A stretch of DNA of 64,000 bases. It comes from Ottowia beijingensis (GTDB lineage Bacteria > Pseudomonadota > Gammaproteobacteria > Burkholderiales > Burkholderiaceae_C). Position numbers and translations under genes: made by a program. Under the pieces are notes generated by a model that saw nothing but the letters and a program-made list of their open reading frames with translations, was not told where the DNA came from and made no database searches. The stretch spans positions 62,001-126,000 of the forward strand of contig NZ_JACCKX010000001.1 of the NCBI RefSeq assembly GCF_013423955.1, written 5' to 3'. Shown one piece after another: positions 44,179 through 53,682 of this stretch. Numbering within the stretch: the first letter of the stretch is position 1; each line of letters begins with the position of its first letter.

Positions 44179-45336
44179 TCATCGCACACAGGCTTTCAGC
44201 GCCGCGATCACGCGCGTCTGCTCTTCATCGCTCATCGAGGTGAACAGCGGAACGCTCAGCATGCGCTGGTAAGCGTGCTCGGCCACGGGGAACTGCTCAG
44301 GCGTCAAGCCGTAGCGGTCGCGCCAATAGGGCTGGCGGTGCAGCGGCACGTAATGCACGCTGGTGCCGATGCCGGCATCGCTCAATGCCTGGATCACCTC
44401 GTCGCGCGTCACCCGGGCATCGTCCCGAAGGCGGATCACGAACAGGTGCCAGGCATGCGTTTCGCCTGGCGGTGCGTCGGCGGGCAGGATCAGCGGCAGG
44501 GCTTTCAGCTCGTGCAGATAGCGCGCCGCCAGTTGCTGCCGACGCTGCACGAAAGCCGGCAGTCGCTGCAACTGCACGCGGCCCAGCGCGCCGGCCATGT
44601 CGGTCATGTTGTATTTGAAGCCGGGCGCGACGATTTCGTAATACCAGGCGGGCGTCTTGCTGCTGAAGCGGTCGAACGCATCGCGGCTGATGCCGTGCAG
44701 GCGCATCACCCGCATGCGTGCGGCGAGCTGCTCATCCTTCGTGACCACCATGCCGCCCTCGCCGGTCGTCATCGTCTTGTTGGCGTAGAAGCTGAACACC
44801 GCGGCAGCGCTGGGCAACTGGCCGACCAGCGCTCCATTGGCAGTCGTGGGCAGCGCGTGCGCGGCGTCCTCCACCACCTGCAGGCCGTGGCGGCGCGCGA
44901 TGTCGAAGATAGCCGCCATGTCGCACGCCAGGCCGCCGTAGTGCACGGGCAAGATGGCCTTGGTTCGCGGGGTGATGGCCGCCTCGATCTGCGCCGGGTC
45001 GATGTTCAGCGTGACCGGATCCACGTCCACCAGCTTCGCATCCGCGCCCAGATAGCGCGCCACCTCCACCGTGGCGGTGAAGGTCAGCGTCGGCGCGATC
45101 ACCTCGTCGCCCTGCGTGACGCCGATGGCTTCCAGCGCCAGGTGCAGACCGGCCGTGGCGGAGTTGACGGCGATGGCCTGCACACCGCCGCCCAGATAGG
45201 CGGCGAACTCCTGCTCGAAGGCCTTGGTCTCGGGGCCGGTGGTGACCCAGCCCGAGCGCATGGCGCGCGCCACGGCGTCGATTTCGGCCTCGGTGATGTC
45301 AGGGCGGGCGAAAGGAAGGAACGGTGAGGTGTTCAT
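44179..45336 (-). CDS. DegT/DnrJ/EryC1/StrS sugar aminotransferase
   Basis: 385 residues, PLP-dependent transfer of an amino group to a keto sugar. The PLP lysine is in [28 protein letters not shown] and EDAAHALP are cofactor motifs. Beside a 4,6-dehydratase this fits formation of a 4-amino-4,6-dideoxy sugar (PglE-like). ATG 45336 was chosen over ATG 45342 for better homology. Confidence 0.94.
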   Translation of the reverse strand: MNTSPFLPFARPDITEAEIDAVARAMRSGWVTTGPETKAFEQEFAAYLGGGVQAIAVNSATAGLHLALEAIGVTQGDEVIAPTLTFTATVEVARYLGADAKLVDVDPVTLNIDPAQIEAAITPRTKAILPVHYGGLACDMAAIFDIARRHGLQVVEDAAHALPTTANGALVGQLPSAAAVFSFYANKTMTTGEGGMVVTKDEQLAARMRVMRLHGISRDAFDRFSSKTPAWYYEIVAPGFKYNMTDMAGALGRVQLQRLPAFVQRRQQLAARYLHELKALPLILPADAPPGETHAWHLFVIRLRDDARVTRDEVIQALSDAGIGTSVHYVPLHRQPYWRDRYGLTPEQFPVAEHAYQRMLSVPLFTSMSDEEQTRVIAALKACVR

Positions 45337-45339
45337 GAT

Positions 45340-45385
45340 CAAATCCGGCTTCAGCGCTTTTCCATTCGGCGCAAGAAGCTATCAT
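45340..45385. repeat. Family A dispersed repeat
   Basis: TCAAATCCGGCTTCAGCGC ... CGGCGCAAGAAGCTATCATT, filling the short gap between GT2 and the aminotransferase. Confidence 0.75.
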
Positions 45386-45389
45386 TAAG

Positions 45390-46436
45390 CTAGCGCGTCA
45401 GTCGGCTCCAGTGCTGCCCGGCACGGCGTTTCAGCAGCAGATCGGTCAGGCCGCGCCAGGTGCCGACGCCATAGCCCAGATGATAGGCGGCGATCACCAA
45501 GGGCAGGCGCGCCAGCAAACCCCACTCGCCCGCCTGCCGCGCCGCTGCCAGCGAGGTGCCGGCCAGGTACAGCGCGTAGCTGGCCAGCAAGACCCCCAGC
45601 GGCCAGGGCCACCAGGGCGCCAGCAGCGCACCGCCCGCCAGCGCCAGCACGAACAGCGCCGGCACCAGTTGCCGCACCGATCCGGGCTGGCCGTGTTTGC
45701 GCATCACGAACGGACGCCAGTAACCGTACTGCTGCTGCTGGCGGAACAGGTCACTCAAACGGCTGCGCGGCTGGTACACCGAGCGGATGCGCGCGCTTTG
45801 CCAAAGGCGCGCGCCTTGCAAACGCAGGCGCAGGTTGTGCTCGTCGTCCTGATTGCGCACCAGCTGTTCGTCGAAACCGCCGAAGCGCTCGAACACGGCG
45901 CGCGGCCAGCAACCCAGGTAGAGGGTGTCGGCCTCGCCCTCGTAGGCACGGTCGCGCGAGCGCGCGCCGCCGACCACCCAGCGGCACTGGAAGGCCGCCG
46001 CAATCGCGCGCCCGGTGGCGCCCTGCCCGCGCGCCACCCACGGGCCGCCCACGTTGTCGGCACCGGTGCGCGCCAGCGCGGCCAGGCATTCGGCCAGGTA
46101 GTCGGGCGCAAATTCGGTGTGGATGTCGAAGCGCGCGATGACGGCGCCGCGCGCCGCGGCCAGCGCGGCGTTCAGGCCGGTGGAAACGATGCGGTCCGGG
46201 TTGTCGATGAGCTTCAGGCGCGCGTCCTGCGCGGCACGCTCGGCCAACCGTTCGCGCGTGCCGTCGTCGCTGCGGCCATCGGCCACCAGCACCTCGAGCT
46301 GCCAGCCGGGCGGCAACTGCTGCGCCAGGGCGCTGTCGCAGAAGGCGTCGATGGCGGCGCGCTCATTGCGGCAGGGGGCGATCACGCTGATGAGCTGGGG
46401 CGCGGATGGGGCAGCCGAATGCAGGGGCGAGTTCAT
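45390..46436 (-). CDS. Family 2 glycosyltransferase with C-terminal membrane helices
   Basis: 348 residues. GT-A fold: ISVIAPCRNERAAIDAFCDS, LVADGRSDDGTRE and the DxD-like ARFDIHTEFAPDYL; QDDEHNLRLRL is the acceptor-side motif. Two or three hydrophobic helices (about 260-320) anchor it in the inner membrane. It resembles ExoA-type succinoglycan glycosyltransferases. The sugar and acceptor are not predictable. Confidence 0.9.
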   Translation of the reverse strand: MNSPLHSAAPSAPQLISVIAPCRNERAAIDAFCDSALAQQLPPGWQLEVLVADGRSDDGTRERLAERAAQDARLKLIDNPDRIVSTGLNAALAAARGAVIARFDIHTEFAPDYLAECLAALARTGADNVGGPWVARGQGATGRAIAAAFQCRWVVGGARSRDRAYEGEADTLYLGCWPRAVFERFGGFDEQLVRNQDDEHNLRLRLQGARLWQSARIRSVYQPRSRLSDLFRQQQQYGYWRPFVMRKHGQPGSVRQLVPALFVLALAGGALLAPWWPWPLGVLLASYALYLAGTSLAAARQAGEWGLLARLPLVIAAYHLGYGVGTWRGLTDLLLKRRAGQHWSRLTR

Positions 46437-46462
46437 GGGCTGGCCCCTACATGCATCGCCGC

Positions 46463-46629
46463 GCCCTCACCCTGGCCTCTCCCGCCAGCGGGAGAGGGAG
46501 AAAAGCGAGCGCTGCCGTCCTCCTGCTCATGCAGCCAAGGCTTGGGCTGGCAGGCAGCAGGTCGCGTTGCTCCACTTCGCCCAGGTCTTGCCCCTCTCCC
46601 GCTGGCGGGAGAGGGTTGGGGTGAGGGCA
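46463..46629. repeat. Family D palindromic repeat pair
   Basis: CCTCTCCCGCCAGCGGGAGA near the left end and CCCTCTCCCGCTGGCGGGAG near the right, bounded by GCCCTCACCCTGG and TTGGGGTGAGGGC. It fills the 200-bp spacer between the two glycosyltransferase genes. Confidence 0.85.
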
Positions 46630-46636
46630 TGGCGCA

Positions 46637-47704
46637 TCACGGCGCGCGCCCTTTCCACTCATCCAGCAAGCGCCGGTACATCGCATCGGCCGCATCCATC
46701 TGCACGCGGCGGTCGCCGTCGCGGGCGATGCGCTCGGCATTGCGCGCGCCGGCCTCGCGGGCCTGTGCCTCCTGGTCGATCAAGTGGCCCCACACGCGGG
46801 CCAGCGCGCGCGCATCGCCCGCGGGCACCAGCATGCGCGCGTCGAGCCAGTCGCGGTTGGCCGGCAGGTCGCTGCCGATCACGGCCAGACCGCAGGCCAT
46901 GCTTTCGAGCACCGAGACGGAAGTCGCATCGCTGTGCGGCACGCTGATGGACAGTTTGCAGCGCGCCAGAACGGCGGCCATGCCGGCATCATTCAGGCGG
47001 CCATGCACCTGCACGGCGTCGGTCAGCCCGAGTTGGGCGATCTGCGCGCGCAGCGCCGGCTCCTGCGAGCCGCCGCCCAGCAGGTGCAGCCGCGCTTGCG
47101 GGTGGGTCGAATGCACTCGCGCGAAGGCTTCCAGAATGGTCCCGATGGCGTAATTCGGCTCCCAGCTGCGCAGGCTGACGGCCTCGAAGCCCGGCTTGCC
47201 GTCCCAGGGCGCGGGGGCGAAGCGGGCGCGTTCCACGCCCCAGTGAATCAGCTCGGTGCGCACACCGGGCGCCAGCACGCGTGCGGCGGCCAGCAGATCG
47301 GGCGAGTCGCCGGTCACGCCATCGGCCTGGCGCAGCGTCCAGGCCGTCAGGTGGCGCTTGAGGGCGCTTTCCTTCGGCGTGACCAGCAGGTCGCTGCCCC
47401 AGGCGGTCATCACCAGCGGGTGACGGCCGGCGCGCGCGGCCAGGTAGCCATACGAGGTAACGTAATGCGCGTGCACCAGATCGGGCGCCAGCGCCGCCAC
47501 CGCGCGCCGCGCCGCGCCCACGCGCCACAGCCAGTCGGTGGCGCGGCGCACGGGCGGCAGCACGATTTGCTGTACGCCCTCGATGGCTTGTGGCCGCGCC
47601 GTGACCAGCGACAGGCGCCAGCCGCGCGCCAGCATCTCGCGCGCCCAGCGCTGCACGTGCACGCTGTTGGCGTCGCCGAGCAGGCAGATGTGGTGGGCAG
47701 TCAT
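46637..47704 (-). CDS. Family 4 (GT-B) glycosyltransferase
   Basis: 355 residues. The N-terminal HHICLLGDANSVHVQRWARE and the C-terminal nucleotide-sugar site SVPHSDATSVSVLESMACGL (E-x7-E type) mark the GT4 family. Retaining glycosyltransferase acting on the cytoplasmic side. Linked by strand and spacing to the glycan locus. Confidence 0.92.
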   Translation of the reverse strand: MTAHHICLLGDANSVHVQRWAREMLARGWRLSLVTARPQAIEGVQQIVLPPVRRATDWLWRVGAARRAVAALAPDLVHAHYVTSYGYLAARAGRHPLVMTAWGSDLLVTPKESALKRHLTAWTLRQADGVTGDSPDLLAAARVLAPGVRTELIHWGVERARFAPAPWDGKPGFEAVSLRSWEPNYAIGTILEAFARVHSTHPQARLHLLGGGSQEPALRAQIAQLGLTDAVQVHGRLNDAGMAAVLARCKLSISVPHSDATSVSVLESMACGLAVIGSDLPANRDWLDARMLVPAGDARALARVWGHLIDQEAQAREAGARNAERIARDGDRRVQMDAADAMYRRLLDEWKGRAP

Positions 47705-47735
47705 GGTTGCCGGGCGCTGTGAGGCGCTTCTCTAT

Positions 47736-47790
47736 TCATAGCTGCTCGCGCATGTCCATCAAGCGCTGAGGTCCGATTTGGCTTGAAATT
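47736..47790. repeat. Family A dispersed repeat
   Basis: TCATAGCTGCTCGCGCATG ... CATCAAGCGCTGAGGTCCGA then TTTGGCTTG. Between the acyltransferase and GT4 genes. Confidence 0.8.
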
Positions 47791-47804
47791 TTTGGCCCCT
47801 GCCA

Positions 47805-48404
47805 TCATGCCCCACCCTCGCCGGCGTGCAGCGCCAGCCAGCGCTGGTAATCGGCCTGCAGCGCGGGGTGGGCCTGCAGCCAGCGCGCATCCGCCTCTCG
47901 CGTGTCGCCCACCACCCCCGCCGGGCTGCCGGCCAGCACGGCGAAGTCGGCAAACTGCCCGCGCACGCGGCTGTGCGATGCCACCAGCGTGCCATGACCG
48001 AGCACCGTGCCGGCCTCGATGGTGCTGTGCGGGCCGATGAAGCAGCGCTCGCCGATGGCGATGGGCGCACGGATCACCGCGTCTTCCAGCGCTGCGCCCG
48101 ACAGCCCCGCCGCCACGCGCACCGCCCGGTGCGTGCTGTGGCTGACGATGCTGACGAAGTTGGTGACCTGCGTGCCACGGCCGATGCGCACGCCGGCGCT
48201 GGCTTCGATGTAGTTGAAGTGGCCGATGAACACGTCGTCGGCCAGGTGCAGTCGGTCTTCATGCTCGATGACGGTGGATGGCGAAATGCGCGTGCCGGGC
48301 AGGTCAACGCCCGCGCTGCGCTCACCGAACAGGATGCGGAAGAACACCGCGTGCCACAGCCGACGGCGCCAGCGGTTGGCGAACGTGCGCAAGCCCACGC
48401 TCAT
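47805..48404 (-). CDS. Left-handed beta-helix acyltransferase
   Basis: 199 residues. Hexapeptide-repeat protein (VFIGHFNYIEASAGVRIGRG, PIAIGERCFIGPHSTIEAG) with the catalytic-type His in IVSHSTH. It probably acetylates a sugar of the surface glycan. ATG 48404 overlaps the flippase TGA as ATGA on the minus strand, so the two genes are translationally coupled. Confidence 0.88.
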   Translation of the reverse strand: MSVGLRTFANRWRRRLWHAVFFRILFGERSAGVDLPGTRISPSTVIEHEDRLHLADDVFIGHFNYIEASAGVRIGRGTQVTNFVSIVSHSTHRAVRVAAGLSGAALEDAVIRAPIAIGERCFIGPHSTIEAGTVLGHGTLVASHSRVRGQFADFAVLAGSPAGVVGDTREADARWLQAHPALQADYQRWLALHAGEGGA

Positions 48405-49660
48405 GCCCCGCCCTCGGCCGCCGCCACGGCCCGCGCCGGAATCGACGGCCAGTTCGCCAGCCGCCAGAAGTAATAGCCGAAATAAAGCACCATGCCCGCC
48501 GATACCGCCCACGCTCCTCGCAGCAACCCGCCCGTCCACAACCCCCAGGCCAGGCACAGCAGAAATACCGCCTGCCCCACCAGCGCCAGCCGGAAGGCCC
48601 AGCGCTGGCTCTGCCAGGCCATCGTCACCACCGCCAGCGGCGCGGCGACGAAGTGCGCGGCAATGTAGGGCGCCAGCGCACGCGCCAACTCGCCGGCGTC
48701 GCGCCACTGGGCGCCGAACACGGTGGCGAACAGCCACGGACCCACCAGCAGCAATACCAGCATCAGCACCAGCGCCAGTGCGCCCAGCAGCGCCATCACC
48801 TGCCGCACCGCGCGCTGCGCCTCGGCCGGGGTCGATTGTGTCAGCCGTGGATACAGCGCCTGCGACACGGCGGTGCCCACCAGCGTGGCGGGCGCCTTCA
48901 GGTAGCGCAGCGCGAGGCCCCAGAAGCCAGCCGCCGCTTCACCCGACCAGGCGATCAGCAGCGCCACCGCCAGCGCGTCCTGCAGCGTGCCCAAAAAGGC
49001 GTGTGGCGTGTTCAGCAGCGGAAAGTCGCGGTAGCGCCGCGCCACGCTGCGCATGGCATGGCCCGGCACGCGCCACAGGGCGCTCCAGCCACCAGCGGGC
49101 GCCGTCCGCGCCAGCAACGGCGCAGCCAGCGCCACGGCGATGACCGGCCCCAGCACCAGTGCCCAGGCTGCATCCGCCCCCGCTGCGCTGCCACGCCACA
49201 GCCACCAGCCCAGGGCCACTTGCAGCAGCGCGGCGCCCGCGTACTGCACGAAGCGGCTGGCGGCCAGTGCGCCGTAGGCCTCGGCGCGGTTGCTCCACAT
49301 CATCAGCAGTTGCAGCAGGCCCGTGGCCGCCACCGACAGCGGCAGTGCCCAGGCCACTGGCAGGCGCCCCGCCGCGTGCAGCCCCCACGCCAGTGGCAGG
49401 CTGAACGCCGCCACGCCCACCCAGATGCGCAACGCCAGCGCCAGCAGCGCGGCGGCCTCGGCCTCGTCGCGTGCCATGGGCAAGGCGTATTCGTAACGCG
49501 CGCAGGCCACCACCGCGATGGCGGCGGCGATGGTGGCAAAGGCGGTGAACAGGCCGAACGCCTCGGGGCTGAACAGCCGCGCCAGCACCGGCCCCAGCAG
49601 CAGCGGCACCAGTTGCGCCAGCGCGCCGCCGGTCAGCAGGGTGAAGGTGGCGCGCAGCAT
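48401..49660 (-). CDS. Polysaccharide flippase (Wzx/MOP type)
   Basis: 419 residues with about 12 predicted membrane helices. The start FTLLTGGALAQLVPLLLGPVLAR and FSPEAFGLFTAF match the polysaccharide-synthesis family that moves undecaprenyl-linked oligosaccharides across the inner membrane. First gene of the minus-strand glycan operon. No Wzy polymerase is seen inside the window. Confidence 0.92.
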   Translation of the reverse strand: MLRATFTLLTGGALAQLVPLLLGPVLARLFSPEAFGLFTAFATIAAAIAVVACARYEYALPMARDEAEAAALLALALRIWVGVAAFSLPLAWGLHAAGRLPVAWALPLSVAATGLLQLLMMWSNRAEAYGALAASRFVQYAGAALLQVALGWWLWRGSAAGADAAWALVLGPVIAVALAAPLLARTAPAGGWSALWRVPGHAMRSVARRYRDFPLLNTPHAFLGTLQDALAVALLIAWSGEAAAGFWGLALRYLKAPATLVGTAVSQALYPRLTQSTPAEAQRAVRQVMALLGALALVLMLVLLLVGPWLFATVFGAQWRDAGELARALAPYIAAHFVAAPLAVVTMAWQSQRWAFRLALVGQAVFLLCLAWGLWTGGLLRGAWAVSAGMVLYFGYYFWRLANWPSIPARAVAAAEGGA

Positions 49661-49720
49661 GGGTGGTGAAAACCGACAGGCGGGTTGAACAAGAAGCGTG
49701 GTGGTCGACGGCTCGGGATA

Positions 49721-49795
49721 TGTGGGCGCGGGCTTGCCCGCGATCAGCCTCCGCGCCGCACGGAACGCGCCATCGCGGCCAAGGCCGCTCCCACA
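49721..49795. repeat. Family C REP core, copy 4 (diverged)
   Basis: TGTGGGCGCGGGCTTGCCCG ... CATCGCGGCCAAGGCCGCTC followed by CCACA. In the divergent spacer between the flippase and lysS. Confidence 0.75.
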
Positions 49796-49900
49796 AGAGA
49801 CAAACCGGCAAGCCGCCTAAAATCGAGGGTTTCGCGTGAGCGTGCCGATTATCGGCGACCGGGCTCGCGCGATGTTTCTTTCAGCCACCTGCGATTCACC

Positions 49901-51421
49901 GTGACCCAGACCCCGCCCACCGACGACCTGCCCCAAGACGAAAACAAGCTGATCGCCGAGCGGCGCGACAAGCTCAAGGCCATCCGCGAAGGCGCCGGCG
50001 TGGCCTTCCCCAACGACTTCAAGCCGAAGGACCGCGCCGACCAGTTGCACCAGGCGCACGGCGCTGCCACCAAGGAAGCGCTGGAAGCTGGCGAGAAGAT
50101 TCCCGCCAGCATCGCCGGCCGCATGATGCTGAAAAGGGTGATGGGCAAGGCCAGCTTCGCCACCGTGCAGGATGCCACCGGCCGCATCCAGGCCTACATC
50201 ACCAAGGACGTGGGCGAGGACGTCTACGAAGCCTTCAAGCACTGGGACCTGGGCGACATCATCGCCGTCGAAGGCCACATGTTCCGCACCGGAAAGGGCG
50301 AGCTGTCGATCCACGCCACGTCGATCCGTCTGCTCACCAAGAGCCTGCGCCCGCTGCCCGACAAGTTCCACGGCATGCAGGACCAGGAGCTGAAATACCG
50401 CCAGCGCTACGTCGACCTGATCATGGACGAGGCCGCGCGCACGCGCTTTGCCGCGCGCAGCAAGACGCTGTCGGCCATGCGCCACTTCATGACCGACAAC
50501 GGCTTCATGGAAGTGGAAACGCCCATGCTGCACCCCATTCCCGGCGGGGCCAACGCCAAGCCCTTCGTCACGCACCACAACGCGCTGGACCAGCAGATGT
50601 TCCTGCGCATCGCGCCGGAGCTGTACTTGAAGCGCCTGATCGTCGGCGGCTTCGAGCGCGTGTTCGAGATCAACCGGAGTTTCCGCAACGAAGGCATCAG
50701 CGTGCGGCACAACCCCGAGTTCACGATGATGGAGTTCTACGCCGCGTACTGGAACTACCAGGATCTGATGGACTTCACCGAACAGCTGCTGCGCGCCACG
50801 GCGCAACAGGCCGTGGGCACGCTGCAGCTGCAGTACCAGGGCCGCGAGGTCGATCTGAGCCAGCCCTTCGCGCGCATGACGATCCGCGAGGCGCTGCACG
50901 CCCACACCGACATCGGTGCGCACGTCGACGATGCGGCCGAACTGATCAGCCGCCTGAAGAAATTGGGTCTGAGCGAGGAGAAGGACAAGCTGAGCACGCG
51001 CAGCCTGGCCAGCCTGCAAGTGCTGTACTTCGAGGAAGAGGTGGAGCAGCACCTGTGGGCGCCCACCTTCATCATGGAGCACCCGACCGAGATCAGCCCG
51101 CTGGCGCGCGCCAACGATGCCCGGCCCGAGGTGACCGAGCGCTTCGAGCTCTACATCACCGGCCGCGAGATGGCCAACGGTTTCAGCGAGCTGAACGACG
51201 CCGAAGACCAGGCCGCGCGCCTGCAGGCGCAGGTGGCCTCGAAGGACGCGGGCGACGACGAGGCGATGTTCTACGACGCCGACTTCGTGCGCGCGCTGGA
51301 ATACGGCATGCCACCCACCGGCGGCTGCGGCGTGGGCATCGATCGCTTCATGATGCTGCTGACCGACAGCCCCAGCATCCGCGACGTGATCCTGTTCCCG
51401 GCGCTGCGGCACGAGGCTTGA
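49901..51421 (+). CDS. lysS: Lysine--tRNA ligase (class II)
   Basis: 506 residues. N-terminal OB-fold ([19 protein letters not shown]) for anticodon binding and a class II core with motif 2 ([20 protein letters not shown]) and motif 3 ([15 protein letters not shown]). Start GTG 49901 ([20 protein letters not shown]) was chosen; the longer open frame runs back into a repeat. Confidence 0.97.
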   Translation: MTQTPPTDDLPQDENKLIAERRDKLKAIREGAGVAFPNDFKPKDRADQLHQAHGAATKEALEAGEKIPASIAGRMMLKRVMGKASFATVQDATGRIQAYITKDVGEDVYEAFKHWDLGDIIAVEGHMFRTGKGELSIHATSIRLLTKSLRPLPDKFHGMQDQELKYRQRYVDLIMDEAARTRFAARSKTLSAMRHFMTDNGFMEVETPMLHPIPGGANAKPFVTHHNALDQQMFLRIAPELYLKRLIVGGFERVFEINRSFRNEGISVRHNPEFTMMEFYAAYWNYQDLMDFTEQLLRATAQQAVGTLQLQYQGREVDLSQPFARMTIREALHAHTDIGAHVDDAAELISRLKKLGLSEEKDKLSTRSLASLQVLYFEEEVEQHLWAPTFIMEHPTEISPLARANDARPEVTERFELYITGREMANGFSELNDAEDQAARLQAQVASKDAGDDEAMFYDADFVRALEYGMPPTGGCGVGIDRFMMLLTDSPSIRDVILFPALRHEA

Positions 51422-51469
51422 TGGCGCCGCGCCTTGGACGCTGCATCCAAGGCTGGATTTTCAATCGTT

Positions 51470-51512
51470 TAGGGCTGAAATTCTTATCCAGCAAGCGCGA
51501 GCAGCTATGAAT
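51470..51512. repeat. Family A dispersed repeat
   Basis: TTAGGGCTGAAATTCTTATC ... AGCAAGCGCGAGCAGCTATGA. Between lysS and the sterol desaturase gene. Confidence 0.7.
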
Positions 51513-52510
51513 CAGGTAGCAACCGATTCAGGAGCGCGCCGCGCGCCGGCGCGTTCGCCCAGCAGCCGCCGCAGCCCCAGCCACTGCTGCGCCCAGAAGC
51601 CGCGGCCATAGTCGCGGCCCTGCAGCACCTGGTCGTCGATGCCGGTGGCGTCCAAGCCGGGGCGCCAGTCGGCGCTGCCAAACAGCAAATCCCACCACGA
51701 AAACAGCACGCCGTAGTTGGCGCCGTAGGGCGACAGAGGCTGCGAACCCGGCTCGTGTCCCAGCGCGATGGCGTGGTGGCGGCGGTGAAAGCTGGGGCTG
51801 ACCAGCAGCCTGTTGCCCAGCCAGCCCCACGACCAGCGCAGGTTGGCGTGGTGCAGGCTTTCCAGCAGTTGCGTGACGGCCACCAGCGCCACGAACTGCG
51901 CGGGGGCCACGCCGATCAGGATGGCGGCGCAGACGAAGATCACGTCGGTGATCACCGAATCCAGCAGGTGGTTGCGGTTGTCGGTCCACATCGTCATCTG
52001 GCGCTGGCTGTGGTGCACGGCGTGCAGTTGCCACCACCAGTGCCAGCGGTGCTGTGCGCGGTGGATGAGGTAGCCGATCAAGTCGAACACCACCAGGTAG
52101 ATCAGGAAGCTGACCCACGCGCGGTCCGTCACGCCGGGCCACAGCTGGTCGATCTGCAGCGTGGGCAGGCCGTGCGCGCGCAGCCAGCCGATGCCCTGCG
52201 TCAGCCACAGCTCGACGCTGAAGAACATCACCAGCTTGAACAGGCCCAGGCGGTGGATCAGCGTGTAGATCACGTCGATGCCGATGGCGTGGCGGTCGGT
52301 CACCCGCTCCACCGGCCACAGGCGCTGCAGGGGGCCGATGACGGCCAGCATCACCACGATCTGCAGCACGCCCGCCAGCAGCCAGCCGGTGGCGGCAAAG
52401 CCGTCTTCCAGCAGGTTGCCGGCGCCCAGGCCAAAAGCCAGCGGCTGCACGGCGGTTTCGAACAGCCACTGCTGCGCGGTCTCGAACGCATCGGTCAGGG
52501 TGGCCAGCAT
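51512..52510 (-). CDS. Sterol desaturase / fatty acid hydroxylase superfamily protein
   Basis: 332 residues, several membrane helices. The three histidine clusters of the di-iron site are present: HRAQH, HAVHHS and SFHRRHH, with an additional LLESLHHANL. Bacterial members hydroxylate or desaturate lipids, carotenoids or hopanoids; the substrate is unknown here. Confidence 0.9.
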   Translation of the reverse strand: MLATLTDAFETAQQWLFETAVQPLAFGLGAGNLLEDGFAATGWLLAGVLQIVVMLAVIGPLQRLWPVERVTDRHAIGIDVIYTLIHRLGLFKLVMFFSVELWLTQGIGWLRAHGLPTLQIDQLWPGVTDRAWVSFLIYLVVFDLIGYLIHRAQHRWHWWWQLHAVHHSQRQMTMWTDNRNHLLDSVITDVIFVCAAILIGVAPAQFVALVAVTQLLESLHHANLRWSWGWLGNRLLVSPSFHRRHHAIALGHEPGSQPLSPYGANYGVLFSWWDLLFGSADWRPGLDATGIDDQVLQGRDYGRGFWAQQWLGLRRLLGERAGARRAPESVAT

Positions 52511-52583
52511 GTCAGCGGCCTTCTGCCCGGTTCAGGCGGCAGGCGGGCTGCGGCCGCTGCAGCGCGTCACTCATCATCCAGCT

Positions 52584-52655
52584 CATATACTCCACAACAT
52601 ATCATCCGCCAGCGCCCGTCAATCAAGCGCTGAAGACACATACTCCCCATATTTT
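52584..52655. repeat. Family B dispersed repeat, copy 2
   Basis: CATATACTCCACAACATATC, core CAGCGCCCGTCAATCAAGCG, end CACATACTCCCCATATTTT. The two ATACTCC ends are direct repeats. Confidence 0.8.
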
Positions 52656-53500
52656 CAGCCGCCATGGGTGCTGATCCAGGTCTGGTAATCGGGGTGCTCG
52701 CGCAACGTGCGAAAGCAGAAGCCACGGCTTTTGAGCCCGCTGACCAGCGGCTCCAGCACGTCGGGCGCCCACGGGTCCTGGCGTGACCAGATGCCCAGGT
52801 GTGCCATCAGGATGTCGCCCGCGCGAATATCGCGCAGCGCCTTGGCCAGCAAGGCGCTGTTGGGGTACTGGCCGCTGGGCAGCTCGTCGCCCAGAAAGCC
52901 GGCCGGCGCCCAGCCCACGTGCTTGAAGCCGCAGGCTTCGGCCGCGGCCAGCAGCCTGGGCGAGGTCTTGCCGCCCGCGGCGCGGAACAGCGGCAGCGGC
53001 TTCTTCACAGTGACGGATGACAGCCGGTCGGCCCCCAGCTGCAGGTTGCCGCAGTACTGCGCGGCGGTCCAGGTCAGCGTCTTGCCGGCCTGCGCCCCGG
53101 ACGACGGGCGAATGCGAAAGCGCGGCTCGCCGCCCGGCTGCGCCGGCGGCAGGTCGGCCTGCCAGTAGGCGTGGTCCCAGGTGTGCGATGCGAACTCATG
53201 CCCCTCGGCCGCACGCGCCTTCCACCACGGCGCCCAGTGCCGGCCCAGCGTGCCGTCGCCTTCCTTCGTGCGCTCCTGCGCGGCGAAGAAGGTCGCCTTG
53301 ACGCCCTGGCGCTTCAGCACCTCGGCCACCAGCGGCGCCACGCCCATGTGGCCGGTGTCGAAGGTCAGGTACACCGGCTTGCAGGGTTCAGGGCCGTTTT
53401 GGGCTGCAGCCGTTGTGCAGACGGCGCTGGCAGCTATCATGAAAATAGCAAACAGACCGCGACGCGCTGACTGCGGGCGTCGCGCATCCGGACGACGCAT
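52655..53500 (-). CDS. Secreted polysaccharide deacetylase
   Basis: 281 residues. Signal peptide (about 13-33, ending TTAAAQN) then a NodB-like deacetylase fold: VYLTFDTGHMG (first catalytic Asp), EFASHTWDHAYW (H-x3-H metal site) and ILMAHLGIWSRQDPW near the end. It removes N- or O-acetyl groups from a polysaccharide or peptidoglycan in the periplasm. The longer frame (to 53551) starts within a palindromic repeat, so ATG 53500 was preferred. Confidence 0.9.
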   Translation of the reverse strand: MRRPDARRPQSARRGLFAIFMIAASAVCTTAAAQNGPEPCKPVYLTFDTGHMGVAPLVAEVLKRQGVKATFFAAQERTKEGDGTLGRHWAPWWKARAAEGHEFASHTWDHAYWQADLPPAQPGGEPRFRIRPSSGAQAGKTLTWTAAQYCGNLQLGADRLSSVTVKKPLPLFRAAGGKTSPRLLAAAEACGFKHVGWAPAGFLGDELPSGQYPNSALLAKALRDIRAGDILMAHLGIWSRQDPWAPDVLEPLVSGLKSRGFCFRTLREHPDYQTWISTHGG

Positions 53501-53543
53501 GCCCTCAGCCCCGCCCTCTCCCGCACGCGGGAGAGGGTGCCAG
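53501..53543. repeat. Family D palindromic repeat, short copy
   Basis: GCCCTCAGCCCCGCCCTCTC then CCGCACGCGGGAGAGGGTGC, immediately upstream of the deacetylase start. Confidence 0.7.
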
Positions 53544-53570
53544 GCCCGCAACGATTCATCCGAGACCGAT

Positions 53571-53682
53571 GGCCGCGGAGCAGGCCACGCCAGCGATCGC
53601 CGTCGGCGGACCTGTGCCGACGACGGGCGACGCGCCCCTGCGCAGCCAAGGGGAAAGCGGCGTCAGCCGCTCAGGGGGTCAA
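53571..53682. repeat. Family E dispersed repeat, copy 2
   Basis: Diverged reverse complement of 13686-13783: starts GCCGCGGAGCAGGCCACGCC and ends AGCGGCGTCAGCCGCTCAGG then GGGTC. In the spacer between the deacetylase and beta-propeller genes. Confidence 0.6.

Noticed and set aside
53510-53551. Longer N-terminus for the deacetylase (start 53551)
   Set aside because: The extra residues (WHPLPRAGEGGAEG) translate a family D palindromic repeat; the signal peptide follows ATG 53500.
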